Of a DNA stretch of 64,000 bases, positions 43,926 through 53,822 are shown piece after piece (positions within the stretch are counted from its first letter, which is position 1; every line of letters begins with the position of its first letter). The DNA comes from Aved-18 sp964606665 (GTDB lineage Bacteria; Cyanobacteriota; Vampirovibrionia; Obscuribacterales; Obscuribacteraceae). The stretch lies in NCBI GenBank assembly GCA_964606665.1, contig CAZSHS010000006.1, positions 86,979-150,978 of the forward strand, written 5' to 3'. Under the pieces are notes generated by a model. That model searched no databases and was not told the origin of the DNA. It was given only the letters and a program-made list of their open reading frames with translations. Position numbers and translations under genes: made by a program.

Positions 43926-45599
43926 ATGCAAACGCGCCGAGAATCTTTGGAGCAAGCAGAAGGGAAAACCTTCGATTTGCTCATAATTGGCGGTGGTATT
44001 GTGGGAGCGGGAATCGCCCACGACGCCACCAATAGAGGGCTGTCCGTTCTTTTACTCGATAAAGAGGACTTCGGCTCAGGTACTTCTAGCAAGACTACTA
44101 AGCTTATTCATGGTGGACTGCGCTATCTTGAGCAATTCCACTTTAGACTTACGCGCGAGCTTTGTCAGGAACGTGGGCTCTTAGAGAGCCTTGCACCGCA
44201 TTTAGTTCGAGATCTCAGTCTTGTTTTGCCTGTTTTGCGCAATAAAAAACTATTTGGTCTAAAAGCTGGTCTTGGTCTAACGTTATATGACGCACTATCA
44301 GGACATATTGCAGGATCGAAACGACACGAAGGTTTGTCAAGCGAAGCGGTGCTTGAATGCGCACCATTTCTAAATGAAAAGGAAATTGTAGGTGGACTGC
44401 GTTTTCACGATTGTGTTACTGACGACACAAGGTTAGTAGTCGAAGTTTTAAAAACGGCTCAGCGTAACGGTGCGGTTTTAATTAATTATGTCGAAGCGCA
44501 AGACATAAAAGTTGATGACGATAAAAAACAAACTAAACAGCTAATTTGTCGTGACCGAATGAAAGGACAAGACCTGACCTTCTCGTTTCGCACCTGTATC
44601 AATGCCACAGGAGTTTGGTCTGACCAACTAAATAAAAAACTAGATTCCAGTTGGAAAAGTAACGTCAAGCCAGCCAAAGGAATCCACATAGTAGTGCCAT
44701 ACTCGGCGCTAGAAACTAATACTGCATTGTTCTTGCCTTCACCAGATAACCGATATGTTTTTCTCGTTCCTTGGCACAAAGCATTGATGATTGGAACCAC
44801 TGATACCAATTATTCCGGTTCGCTCGATAATCCATTGCCTGAGCTAGAAGAAATAGATTTTCTTTTGTCGGTAGTCAATTATTATGTAAGCAGAAATAAA
44901 TTAAAGCGCGAAGATGTGATAGCTGCCTGGGCTGGACTTAGACCTCTTGTAGCCGAGAGTGATGGCGAATCTTCGGGTACCGCCAATATGTCGCGTGAGC
45001 ATAAAATTTTTGTTGGTCCACACAAGACGATAGGCATTGTTGGTGGTAAGTTAACCAATTTTAGAATTCTGGCACAGCAAGTAGTTGATAAAGCACTTGA
45101 GCAATTCAGTGATCAGGAGCGCGGGCGTTTTCATCCATCCACGACTGACCGCGTTATGCTTGGCGGTTATACTTCGCGCGAAGACTATCTAACTCAAACG
45201 GCAGTAGTGTCTACCAAAGCTCGCGCACTTGGTCTTGAGCCAGCGACTATAGAGCATTTAATATCGAGCTATGGTGCTTGCGCCGAGCAAGTACTCGAAT
45301 TGGTTCAAGCAGACGAATCTTTGTCTAAAAGAATATGTTCTGAGTTTCCACCCATAATGGCTGAGGTGGTTTACACCATTAAGCACGAAATGGCTATTTC
45401 ACTCAGTGATATTCTATTTCGTCGCATTCGTCTGGGGCTTGTGCACCAGGGGCAGGCACTGGATGCGGTGCCAAAGGTAGCCAGACTGGTCCAGAATATG
45501 CTTGGCTGGGATGACGCTCGCACCATGGCTGAAGTAGCTCAAATAAACACTATGCTTGAATCGCACATGATATTTAAGGAAGTAAAAGTGCACGCATGA
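43926..45599 (+). CDS. glpD: FAD-dependent glycerol-3-phosphate dehydrogenase
   Basis: 557 residues from the chosen ATG. Oxidises sn-glycerol 3-phosphate to dihydroxyacetone phosphate and passes electrons to quinone. The FAD-binding motif LLIIGGGIVGAGIAHDA is at the N-terminus, followed by DFGSGTSSKTTKLIHGGLRY, both family signatures, and a C-terminal all-helical domain. The frame is open from 43752, but the added residues overlap the divergent gene and lack family similarity; the ATG at 43926 gives a normal length. The stop overlaps the next start as ATGA. About 125 bases separate it from the divergent TPR-CHAT gene. Confidence 0.92.
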   Translation: MQTRRESLEQAEGKTFDLLIIGGGIVGAGIAHDATNRGLSVLLLDKEDFGSGTSSKTTKLIHGGLRYLEQFHFRLTRELCQERGLLESLAPHLVRDLSLVLPVLRNKKLFGLKAGLGLTLYDALSGHIAGSKRHEGLSSEAVLECAPFLNEKEIVGGLRFHDCVTDDTRLVVEVLKTAQRNGAVLINYVEAQDIKVDDDKKQTKQLICRDRMKGQDLTFSFRTCINATGVWSDQLNKKLDSSWKSNVKPAKGIHIVVPYSALETNTALFLPSPDNRYVFLVPWHKALMIGTTDTNYSGSLDNPLPELEEIDFLLSVVNYYVSRNKLKREDVIAAWAGLRPLVAESDGESSGTANMSREHKIFVGPHKTIGIVGGKLTNFRILAQQVVDKALEQFSDQERGRFHPSTTDRVMLGGYTSREDYLTQTAVVSTKARALGLEPATIEHLISSYGACAEQVLELVQADESLSKRICSEFPPIMAEVVYTIKHEMAISLSDILFRRIRLGLVHQGQALDAVPKVARLVQNMLGWDDARTMAEVAQINTMLESHMIFKEVKVHA

Positions 45600-46624
45600 G
45601 TAATACGTTAATCAAGCCGAAAGTAGCGATAATGGGACTTTTGCAAGACGCGGTCAAGAGCGCTATTGAAGATCGCTTTTCTTATGTTGAGATGGAGCGA
45701 AGCGAACCATTTACTGAAAATGAAATGATTAGCAATCTTAAGGGATTCGATGCCGTCTTGTGCGAACCGCTAGATAGTGTTTCACCCAACGTGATGGACT
45801 CATGTCCAACGCTCAAAATGGTCTCTAATCGTGCTGTAGGCTTTGACAATATTAGCATCGCCGAAGCTAGTAAGCGTGGCATACTTGTTTGCAATACTCC
45901 AGGTGTACTAGACGATGCCACTGCCGATCTGGCTTTTGCATTGTTGCTTGCATGTTCAAGACGTATTTGCGAAGCGGATAGATATATAAGACAGGGCAAA
46001 TGGCAAGGTTTTCAGAGCAACCTGATGCTTGGTCCAGACTTGCAAGGAAAAACTTGCGGCATCATCGGTATGGGTAGAATAGGAAAAGCATTTGCCAAAA
46101 GAGCAATCGCTTTTGGTTTGGAGATTATTTACACCCGTCATTCCAAGCCAGATATGCTCGACAAAGAATTAGAGCGCGATATGGGTGCAAGAAGAGTTGA
46201 AATGGTAGAGCTGCTCTCAAGTTCTGATTTTATTTCAATTCACTGTCCACTTAATCGTGCCACCAAAAATTTGATTGGTAAAAAAGAACTTTCTTGCATG
46301 AAAGACACTGCCATATTAGTCAATACATCTCGCGGTGCCGTAATAGACCAATTGGCTTTGCTGCGTCATTTACAGGCAGGGAAAATATTTGCCGCAGGAC
46401 TTGATGTATTTGAAGACGAGCCAAATGTGCCATCAGAATTTTTCAGTCTCGATAATGTGGTGCTCACACCTCATATTGGTTCTGCCTGTTTTCAAACCAG
46501 ACAAAATATTAGTATGACTGCCGCACAAGCAATCATAGATGCCTTTTCTGGACAAAAACCCAAACATCTCTTGAATGACGAAGCCTTCGAACAATTCTTA
46601 GACTCTGTAACAGTAAAGGCCTAA
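45596..46624 (+). CDS. D-isomer-specific 2-hydroxyacid dehydrogenase
   Basis: 342 residues. Nucleotide-binding motif GKTCGIIGMGRIGKAFAKRA, the conserved Arg in LVNTSRGAVID, Glu in LDVFEDEPN and catalytic His in LTPHIGSA. This is the glyoxylate/hydroxypyruvate reductase or 3-phosphoglycerate dehydrogenase-like family; there is no ACT or regulatory domain, so glyoxylate/hydroxypyruvate reductase is the likelier choice. Coupled to glpD by ATGA overlap, which hints at a three-carbon metabolism role, but the substrate is not fixed. Confidence 0.87.
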   Translation: MSNTLIKPKVAIMGLLQDAVKSAIEDRFSYVEMERSEPFTENEMISNLKGFDAVLCEPLDSVSPNVMDSCPTLKMVSNRAVGFDNISIAEASKRGILVCNTPGVLDDATADLAFALLLACSRRICEADRYIRQGKWQGFQSNLMLGPDLQGKTCGIIGMGRIGKAFAKRAIAFGLEIIYTRHSKPDMLDKELERDMGARRVEMVELLSSSDFISIHCPLNRATKNLIGKKELSCMKDTAILVNTSRGAVIDQLALLRHLQAGKIFAAGLDVFEDEPNVPSEFFSLDNVVLTPHIGSACFQTRQNISMTAAQAIIDAFSGQKPKHLLNDEAFEQFLDSVTVKA

Positions 46625-46630
46625 TCTCTT

Positions 46631-47920
46631 ATGAGCGCTACGCTTCAAAAGAAAGCCTGGTTCGCTTATTTTAGTTTTTTGCTGCTCTGGCTTCTTGCTA
46701 CTTACGGCGATACCGCAGGAGCATTTTTTGCTAACAAAATATTTGCATATGAAAAAGATGGTTCTGTTTATACATGCGATTTTATTCTCTATTACAACAA
46801 TGGCATTTTAGCCTGGCGAGCCCTGAACGACCACATCAACATTTATGACCCAGTTTTGCAAAATCAGGGGTTAGAGAATCTCGTTGGCATGAAGCTAGAC
46901 AAGATATTTTATTCTCAGTATCCGCCCTATCTTTTTCTTTTGATGATGCCACTGCCTTTCTTGCCTCTACGAATAGTATTTATTTTGTGGGAAGTATTTG
47001 GACTGATTGGTATCGTCTTTAGTATTAGTCTTTTTTTTAAAAGCTTTGATTTGAGCAAATTTAAAAAGGCTTGTTTGGTTGTTGGTTCGCTTGCAAGTTT
47101 TCCTTACTGGCTCTGTTTTAGATTGGCTCAGGTAGCGCTTGTTCTCTATCCGGCAGTTTTAGGTTACTGGCTTTGTTTGCAAAATAAAAAGTGGTTTCAA
47201 GCTGGATTGCTTGGTGGATTTTGTTTATTGAAATTGCAGTATGCTCCTTTGATGTTTCTGGTTGGTGTCATTCTTGGCGGCTTGCAATTTTTTGCTGGTT
47301 TTTCGTTTATGGGACTGATTTATCTTCTTGGGTCTATTTTTATTTTGGGCTGGAAAAATGTAGCCGGCTATCCAGAGGCGCTTAAATTCGGAGAGATAGG
47401 TGGTCAGGTCACAGGTGTAGCACCTGAGACACAGCAAAATATCCGAGGACAACTGGTTTGTTTGCTTCATTCAGATGGTCCTGAGATTCACAAAGTGGTA
47501 AGTGTTTTGTGGGTACTTTCAAGCCTTGTTTTAGCTTATATATGGTACAAAAATCGCAAAGCAATTTTAAAGGGCAACAATCGATTGTTCATGTATCTTG
47601 GCTCTATCACCTTGTTATCAATGCTTATAACTAGTCCTCATACTCACAAGCAGGACTATGTGTTTGTGGTGCTTCCTGCCATTTGGATTTTGTTTGGATT
47701 GATTGAGCAGGCAAAACAAAAAAGCAAAAAACTAGCTGTTATGAAATTTTTGATTATTGGTTTTCCCTTTTTGAGCTGGATGTTTTTTCTAGTTACTGCT
47801 TTTATGCAAACCACTATTCAACCCTTTTTCGCTTGGGCTGTCATTCTTATCATATTGCTTGCTTGCTCTAAAAAGGAGCTTGGTGTTTTTCAATCAGAAC
47901 TATCAGAGCAATCTGGTTAA
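46631..47920 (+). CDS. GT87-like integral membrane glycosyltransferase
   Basis: 429 residues with about 10 transmembrane helices. The first outer loop carries DFILYYNNGILAWRALND and FYSQYPPYLFLLMMPLPFLP, matching the DUF2029/GT87 pattern (acidic D near the first loop, Y-PP motif) of polyprenyl-phosphate-dependent mannosyl- or arabinosyltransferases. Sugar donor and acceptor are unknown. Six bases after the 2-hydroxyacid dehydrogenase gene, so possibly in its operon. The last four bases overlap the 3' end of rsgA on the other strand. Confidence 0.75.
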   Translation: MSATLQKKAWFAYFSFLLLWLLATYGDTAGAFFANKIFAYEKDGSVYTCDFILYYNNGILAWRALNDHINIYDPVLQNQGLENLVGMKLDKIFYSQYPPYLFLLMMPLPFLPLRIVFILWEVFGLIGIVFSISLFFKSFDLSKFKKACLVVGSLASFPYWLCFRLAQVALVLYPAVLGYWLCLQNKKWFQAGLLGGFCLLKLQYAPLMFLVGVILGGLQFFAGFSFMGLIYLLGSIFILGWKNVAGYPEALKFGEIGGQVTGVAPETQQNIRGQLVCLLHSDGPEIHKVVSVLWVLSSLVLAYIWYKNRKAILKGNNRLFMYLGSITLLSMLITSPHTHKQDYVFVVLPAIWILFGLIEQAKQKSKKLAVMKFLIIGFPFLSWMFFLVTAFMQTTIQPFFAWAVILIILLACSKKELGVFQSELSEQSG

Positions 47921-49035
47921 ATTTCTTCGTCTTCTTCTGGATCGTCTTCGTCTGGTTCCAAATCGTAAGCGACACGCTGCTTTTGTTTGCGTCTAGAAGC
48001 TGCTCTGTATTTGCCTTTTAATTTTGGTATCAAAACGCCACCAGTTAATTTTGTCGTTGATTCTATTTTGGTTGAGGTACCGCGCCGTTCTTCATAAGAC
48101 TCTTTTGAGTGTTGCATGATTGATGCATAGCTCAAATAACGTTCGACAAGAACTGGGCTTGTATCTTCGCGATTGATTTCTTCAAGAATGACACAACCGT
48201 CCTCTACTAAGTGCAAACAATTGGAAAAACGGCAGTTCTCCTTCAGTTTCACTATTTCAGGAAATTGCCACATAACTTCTTGAGGCTCTGGACATCGCAG
48301 TTCGGCCAGGTTAAAGCCCGGTGTGTCGGCTACCCAGGCAATATCTGACTTCTGGGTGCTTGACAACATTAAATTTTCGAAATGTGGATTTAATTGATAA
48401 AGCTCAGAAGCCGTCGTTGTATGACGACCAACTCCAAATTCGTTCTCCATTATTCCCGTCTTAAGTTCTAAATTTGGTTCTAGTCGATTGAGCAAACTCG
48501 ATTTGCCGACGCCGGAAGGTCCGGCCAGTACTGTGATTCGTCCGCACAGCAATTGGGCGAGTTCATTCATTCCAATTCCACTTGCAGCAGAACAAAGCAA
48601 AACTCGATAGCCTAATTCCTCATAAATGTTGCGCAAAGATAAAGCTTGATCGCCAGGTGCTAAATCGCATTTGTTAATGCATAAGATCGGCATGGTATCT
48701 GGCATTTCAAGTTGAAAGTGGACAATGTAACGGTCGCACCACAACTGGTTCCACTCTGGCTGTGCGATTGCCTGTACAATTACAACCTGGTCTACATTGG
48801 CAATATTGGGGCGAGAAGATTGGCTGCTTCGTTTGAGACATCTTATTATGACGGCCTCTTTGCGGTTAAGATCCAATTGGTCAAGCACGACGCGATCTCC
48901 TACAAGGATCGAATTTCGTTCCTTCTTAATGCGTCCACGAGCCTGGCAGTTAAGGGTGACACCATCTTCCGGGAGAAAGACGACATACCCTCCCGCGTGA
49001 CTCCTAGTAACCAAACCCAATTTATCAGCAGCCAT
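47917..49035 (-). CDS. rsgA: Ribosome small subunit-dependent GTPase A
   Basis: 372 residues. Circularly permuted GTPase that helps 30S maturation. It has an OB-fold start, NKCD (G4) before the P-loop GPSGVGKSSLLNRL (G1), DTPGF (G3) and a zinc knuckle CRFSNCLHLVEDGC (Cys-x4-Cys-x-His-x5-Cys). A C-terminal extension of about 45 residues, basic then strongly acidic (DEDDPEEDEEI), is longer than usual. Divergent from typA. Confidence 0.93.
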   Translation of the reverse strand: MAADKLGLVTRSHAGGYVVFLPEDGVTLNCQARGRIKKERNSILVGDRVVLDQLDLNRKEAVIIRCLKRSSQSSRPNIANVDQVVIVQAIAQPEWNQLWCDRYIVHFQLEMPDTMPILCINKCDLAPGDQALSLRNIYEELGYRVLLCSAASGIGMNELAQLLCGRITVLAGPSGVGKSSLLNRLEPNLELKTGIMENEFGVGRHTTTASELYQLNPHFENLMLSSTQKSDIAWVADTPGFNLAELRCPEPQEVMWQFPEIVKLKENCRFSNCLHLVEDGCVILEEINREDTSPVLVERYLSYASIMQHSKESYEERRGTSTKIESTTKLTGGVLIPKLKGKYRAASRRKQKQRVAYDLEPDEDDPEEDEEI

Positions 49036-49123
49036 TAGATGAGCAAACTAAAGTAGAACAATAATGAATACACTTACAAAAAGCATAGTACCACGGGCAA
49101 CCCAGCCAGAGCAGAAGAACCAG

Positions 49124-50923
49124 ATGAAGGACACAACCAAAATCCGCAATATCGCCATTATCGCCCACGTCGACCATGGCAAAACTACACTTGTAGATGG
49201 CTTCTTGCACCAGACTGGTGTATTTCGTCAAAATCAGGAAATCGTCGATTGCGTCATGGACTCTAATGACCTTGAGCGTGAGCGCGGTATCACCATCCTG
49301 GCTAAAAACACTGCGGTCAACTATAAAGACTACTTAATCAATATTGTAGATACTCCAGGACACGCTGACTTTGGCGGCGAAGTGGAGCGTATTCTTGGTA
49401 TGGTGGACAGTTGCATCCTTGTAGTTGATGCTGGTGAAGGTCCTATGCCTCAGACAAGATTCGTTCTGCGTAAAGCGCTCGAGCGAGGATTGTGTCCGAT
49501 CGTTGTAATAAACAAAATCGACCGTCCAAATATCGATCCCCACATTGCAGTAGATCGTGTTTTCGATTTATTCGTTGAACTAGGTGCTGAAAACGAGCAA
49601 CTCGACTTCCCTTATATTTTTGCTTCAGGCGTGCAAGGTTATGCAACCAAGGATCCTACTGTTGTTCCTGAAGGCGACGACAAAAATCTTATTCCTCTTA
49701 TAGATCTTATCGTCGAACACTGCCCAAGCCCAGTGGCAGACATCGAAAAGCCGCTGCAAATGCAGGTCTCTATCCTCGACTATACAGACTATTTGGGACG
49801 CATAGCGATAGGTCGTATTTATGCAGGTACTATTAAGGTTAATCAGCCTGTGGTCTTGATGAAAGAAGACGGCAAACTAATTTCAGGTCGTATTGCCAAA
49901 CTTTTCACATTCCATGGCTTGAAGCGCGTGGAAGCAGAAGAGGCTTATGCTGGAAATTTAGTTGCTATTTCAGGTCTTGGCGATGTGAACGTGGGCGACA
50001 CAATTGCTCATCCTGAAAATCCAGAAGCACTCGTTCGCACACAAGTAGACGAGCCCACACTGAAAATGAGTTTTCTTGTAAATGACTCTCCATTCTGCGG
50101 TCAGGAAGGCAAATTCGTTACTTCCAGACAGTTGAGAGCTCGTTTGTTTAAAGAACTGGAAACTAACGTCAGTTTGCGTGTGCAAGAAACAGACACCACC
50201 GATACATTCACAGTGAGCGGTCGTGGCGAATTGCACCTGGGAATCTTGATTGAGACCATGCGTCGTGAAGGTTATGAATTCCAGGTTTCAAGACCAGAAG
50301 TAATCATGAAAGAAATCGATGGTAAGCAATATGAACCATTCGAAAGACTAATAATAGACCTGCCAGAAGAATTCACCGGTGCGGTGATGCAGGTTCTTGG
50401 ACCCAGACGCGCTGAATTGCAAGACATGGTAGTTGAGGGAACTCAAACATTATTGAAATTTGTCATTCCCACACGCGGTATCATCGGTTTTCAAAGTGAG
50501 TTCTTGCGCTTAACCAAGGGCAACGGTGTAAAAAACCATAGTTTCCTTGAATACAGAGAATACTGCGGTGATATTCCAAGTCAGCGAAATGGAGCTCTTG
50601 TCGCCTGGGAAGAGGGAGTCGCCACTGCCTACGCCATTCAACAATGCGAAGATCGTGGTGTGTTCTTCATCACACCCGGTACAAAAGTGTATGGTGGCAT
50701 GATTGTTGGTGAATACAATCGTCAACAAGACCTGGACCTTAATGTTTGCAAGGCTAAAAAATTGACTAATATTCGCAGCGCTGGAGCTGAAGTTATGGTT
50801 GCTCTGCAAGCACCTGTAGAAATGAGTCTAGAGCGTTGTCTTGAATACATTTCTTCTGACGAGCTTTTAGAAGTAACTCCGACAAGTGTTAGAATGCGTA
50901 AAAGAAAGTTGTCCCGTAAATAA
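49124..50923 (+). CDS. typA: Translational GTPase TypA/BipA
   Basis: 599 residues from the chosen ATG. Ribosome-binding GTPase of the EF-G type. Motifs: AHVDHGKTTLVDGFL (P-loop), RERGITILAKN (G2), DTPGHADFGGEVERIL (G3), NKIDRP (G4), followed by domain II, the GRGELHLGILIETMRREGYE segment and the family-specific C-terminal domain. An ATG at 49064 would add 20 residues but leaves only 28 bases to divergent rsgA; the start at 49124 fits the family N-terminus and leaves room for promoters. Neither start has a strong Shine-Dalgarno sequence. Confidence 0.93.
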   Translation: MKDTTKIRNIAIIAHVDHGKTTLVDGFLHQTGVFRQNQEIVDCVMDSNDLERERGITILAKNTAVNYKDYLINIVDTPGHADFGGEVERILGMVDSCILVVDAGEGPMPQTRFVLRKALERGLCPIVVINKIDRPNIDPHIAVDRVFDLFVELGAENEQLDFPYIFASGVQGYATKDPTVVPEGDDKNLIPLIDLIVEHCPSPVADIEKPLQMQVSILDYTDYLGRIAIGRIYAGTIKVNQPVVLMKEDGKLISGRIAKLFTFHGLKRVEAEEAYAGNLVAISGLGDVNVGDTIAHPENPEALVRTQVDEPTLKMSFLVNDSPFCGQEGKFVTSRQLRARLFKELETNVSLRVQETDTTDTFTVSGRGELHLGILIETMRREGYEFQVSRPEVIMKEIDGKQYEPFERLIIDLPEEFTGAVMQVLGPRRAELQDMVVEGTQTLLKFVIPTRGIIGFQSEFLRLTKGNGVKNHSFLEYREYCGDIPSQRNGALVAWEEGVATAYAIQQCEDRGVFFITPGTKVYGGMIVGEYNRQQDLDLNVCKAKKLTNIRSAGAEVMVALQAPVEMSLERCLEYISSDELLEVTPTSVRMRKRKLSRK

Positions 50924-50957
50924 CCGCGCAATTAATCGCAAATAACCGGAGAGCATC

Positions 50958-53135
50958 ATGGCTCGAAAAACAGTTCCAGGTGGTGGCTATCAGGCAGTTG
51001 CCTATACTGTTAAAAAGGCGCTTGAAGTTGGCCCGCTTAAGTTGTGGAAGCGCATGCGCTCCAAAAATGCTTGCAAGACCTGTGCGCTTGGAATGGGCGG
51101 AGTAAAAGGCGGCATGGTTAACGAAGCCGGCCACTTTCCTGAAGTGTGTAAAAAATCTCTGCAAGCTCAAGTTGCCGATATGAAAGGCGCCTTGCCGATA
51201 GATTTCTTTGAAAAACACACGGTTGAAGAATACGGCAAATTTTCGTCTAAGCAATTAGAAGACGCAGGTCGCATCACGTATCCTGTGGTACTCGAACCTG
51301 GGGCAACGCACTACAAACCAATTGATTGGGAAGTAGCACTAGATAGAATGGCTGAGGCTATGAAAGCTTGTCGCTCCAATCCCGAGCGCGCGGTAGTCTA
51401 CGCTTCTGGTCGCTCTAGCAACGAAGCTGGATTTATATTGCAGTCTTTTGCCAGGGCTTATGGCACCAATCATGTAATGAATTGCTCTTATTATTGCCAC
51501 CAGGCATCTGGAGTGGCACTAAATATGGTGTTTGGTTCAGGCACTGCCACAGTCGATTTAGACGACTTATCTGATGCTGATCTAGTATTTGTAATTGGTG
51601 CAAATCCAGCTTCCAATCATCCTCGTCTTATGACTCAATTAGCCGCACTTCGAGCTCGCGGTGGAGCGGTAGTAGTCGTAAATCCATTGCGCGAATCTGG
51701 ACTTGATACTTTTCATATTCCAAGCCAAATAAAGTCATATTTCTTTGGTAGCAAAATAGCTTCTACTTATCTGCAACCGCATGCAGGCGGCGATACTGCT
51801 TTGTTTGTTGGCATCTTAAAGCGTATTGAAGAAAAGGGTCTTGTTAATCGAGATTTTGTTTCAAAACATACGCTTGATTTTGAAAAAGTTCTGGAACATG
51901 CCAAATCTTGCAGTTGGGATGATATCGTTCGATTAAGTGGTATCACCAAAAAAGAAATTGATGACGTAGCCGAGTTGGTGGTTAGAGCTAAATCAACAAT
52001 ATTTTCATGGGCAATGGGCATCACGCATCACGCCTGGGGCGTAGACAACGTGCTTGCTATTTGCAATTTAGCTCTTGCTACCGCCAACGTTGGCAGGCAA
52101 GGCGCTGGTCTCATGCCCATTCGTGGACACTCGAATGTTCAGGGCATCGGATCAATTGGATTTTCTCCCAAATTGAAAGAGTCTATTACCAAAAAATTAG
52201 AAGACGTGTACAAAGCCAGTTTTCCTACGTTCACTGGACACGACACTTTGAGCATGATTGAAGCGTGCGAACGCGGAGAGATTGATTTTCTATTTTGTCT
52301 GGGAGGCAATCTGGCTGCTTCAAACCCTGACCTCGACTGGGCTTCTGCCGCCATGCAAAAGTCCGGTATGACAGTTTATTTGTCGACCAAATTAAATGTT
52401 GGGCATTTTATTGGTCATGGAAAAACCACCATAATTTTGCCCGTGCTTGCCCGTGATGAAGAACCGCAAGCCACCACTCAAGAATCTATGTTTAATTATG
52501 TTCGACTTTCAGAAGGCGGCGAGCCCAATATGAAAGGCTTGATGCGCGCTGAATCTGACATTGTCTGTGATTTGGCAAATAGGGTGCTTGGACAAGATCC
52601 GTTTAACTGGTTACGCCTTAAAAGTCATGACGAAGTAAGAAAACTAATTGCTGAAATAATTCCAGGTTGGAGCGAATTAGGCACCATCAACGAGACCAAA
52701 AAAGAGTTCATTATTCCAAATCGCGTTTTTCATACCCCTGAATTTCCAACCGAATCGGGCAAAGCAAATGCGCACGTGACACCATTGCCTCAGTATGAAA
52801 CCGATAGTCTAAAAATGATCACCATTCGCTCTGAAGGTCAATTTAATAGTGTAGTCTATGAAGAGCATGATGTTTATAGAGGCATACCACATCGCAATTG
52901 TGTTCTAGTTTCAGAGCAAGATGCAAACAAGCTAAGTCTTAAAGACGGACAAAAAGTAAAAGTAATAGGTGAGGCAGGTAGTCTCGATAACATAGAACTA
53001 GTGGTTGGTGGCATCAGAGAAGGTGTGGTGGCAATGTTCTACCCTGAATCAAACTACATTATAAAAGCCCGTCCTGATGATAGATCACGCACGCCATCTT
53101 TTAAATTCGCACCTGTAAAAATAGAGGCGATGTAA
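50958..53135 (+). CDS. FdhF/YdeP-type molybdopterin oxidoreductase
   Basis: 725 residues of the formate dehydrogenase-like molybdopterin family, YdeP subgroup. The N-terminus has C39-K-T-C42 rather than a full four-Cys cluster motif. The Mo-ligand region reads NCSYYCHQASGVAL, with Cys in place of the selenocysteine of FdhF. Other motifs are VIGANPASNHPRLM, GGNLAASNPDL and a C-terminal molydopterin-binding domain. No signal peptide, so cytoplasmic. Substrate unknown; the E. coli relative has been linked to acid resistance. ATG at 50958 follows GGAGAGCATC. Stop adjoins the next convergent stop with no gap. Confidence 0.87.
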   Translation: MARKTVPGGGYQAVAYTVKKALEVGPLKLWKRMRSKNACKTCALGMGGVKGGMVNEAGHFPEVCKKSLQAQVADMKGALPIDFFEKHTVEEYGKFSSKQLEDAGRITYPVVLEPGATHYKPIDWEVALDRMAEAMKACRSNPERAVVYASGRSSNEAGFILQSFARAYGTNHVMNCSYYCHQASGVALNMVFGSGTATVDLDDLSDADLVFVIGANPASNHPRLMTQLAALRARGGAVVVVNPLRESGLDTFHIPSQIKSYFFGSKIASTYLQPHAGGDTALFVGILKRIEEKGLVNRDFVSKHTLDFEKVLEHAKSCSWDDIVRLSGITKKEIDDVAELVVRAKSTIFSWAMGITHHAWGVDNVLAICNLALATANVGRQGAGLMPIRGHSNVQGIGSIGFSPKLKESITKKLEDVYKASFPTFTGHDTLSMIEACERGEIDFLFCLGGNLAASNPDLDWASAAMQKSGMTVYLSTKLNVGHFIGHGKTTIILPVLARDEEPQATTQESMFNYVRLSEGGEPNMKGLMRAESDIVCDLANRVLGQDPFNWLRLKSHDEVRKLIAEIIPGWSELGTINETKKEFIIPNRVFHTPEFPTESGKANAHVTPLPQYETDSLKMITIRSEGQFNSVVYEEHDVYRGIPHRNCVLVSEQDANKLSLKDGQKVKVIGEAGSLDNIELVVGGIREGVVAMFYPESNYIIKARPDDRSRTPSFKFAPVKIEAM

Positions 53136-53822
53136 TTATTTTTTGTTGAGTTGCTTCAACTCTTTGTCTGCTTTTTTTTCTTCTACTTTTGCTTGTTTAG
53201 CCAAAGACTTAACTGACTTTTCTATTTTATTTACTTGATCCTGAAAAGCCATGGCAGAGCGAGCAATGTCGTCCGCTTTCAAATCAGGTCCTTGTGTCAC
53301 TTTGTCTAAGTCCACTGCAAGTGGATTCATGCCGCGTGCCAATTCTCTAATTTGGTTGAGATCTTGTTTTCCTTCCTCTGGCATTTCTTGCGGCATAACT
53401 AGTGCGTTTATTTCGCTATCAACCATAGGCAATAACTGACCTACTTGATTCATAAAATAGTCTAGCCATTGTTTTCTGGGAGGAAGCGCACCCATAGAAA
53501 GCACTCCAGTTGGACTTGGAATAGCGGGTAATATAATTGGTCCAATCACATCAGGTTGTACTGCTACCACCTGATCTTGTCTTTGAGTTTCACAAAAAAT
53601 GTCGAAAGCTGCTCGCTTTAAATGGTGCAAACTATTAGTCAGTTCTTTCAAGTGAGTGGTTAATGCAACTGAATCAGATTTGATCTGACCTTCGAGCACT
53701 TTTTGATCTACAGGCGCTTTGATACTTGCCGAAGAATCTTTTGCGTCCTGGCAAAAGGCAACACCAGTATTTATGTTTGTCAGAGCCAAAACCAAAAATA
53801 AATATCTTGATCTCTTGATCAT
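53136..53822 (-). CDS. Exported helical protein of unknown function
   Basis: 228 residues. Signal peptide (SRYLFLVLALTNINTGVAFC, possible lipobox-like Cys at its end), then helical, Lys/Glu/Gln-rich sequence with a Lys-rich C-terminus (KSLAKQAKVEEKKADKELKQ). No known domain. The start overlaps the stop of the membrane protein gene upstream as ATGA, so the two are coupled. Confidence 0.65.
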   Translation of the reverse strand: MIKRSRYLFLVLALTNINTGVAFCQDAKDSSASIKAPVDQKVLEGQIKSDSVALTTHLKELTNSLHHLKRAAFDIFCETQRQDQVVAVQPDVIGPIILPAIPSPTGVLSMGALPPRKQWLDYFMNQVGQLLPMVDSEINALVMPQEMPEEGKQDLNQIRELARGMNPLAVDLDKVTQGPDLKADDIARSAMAFQDQVNKIEKSVKSLAKQAKVEEKKADKELKQLNKK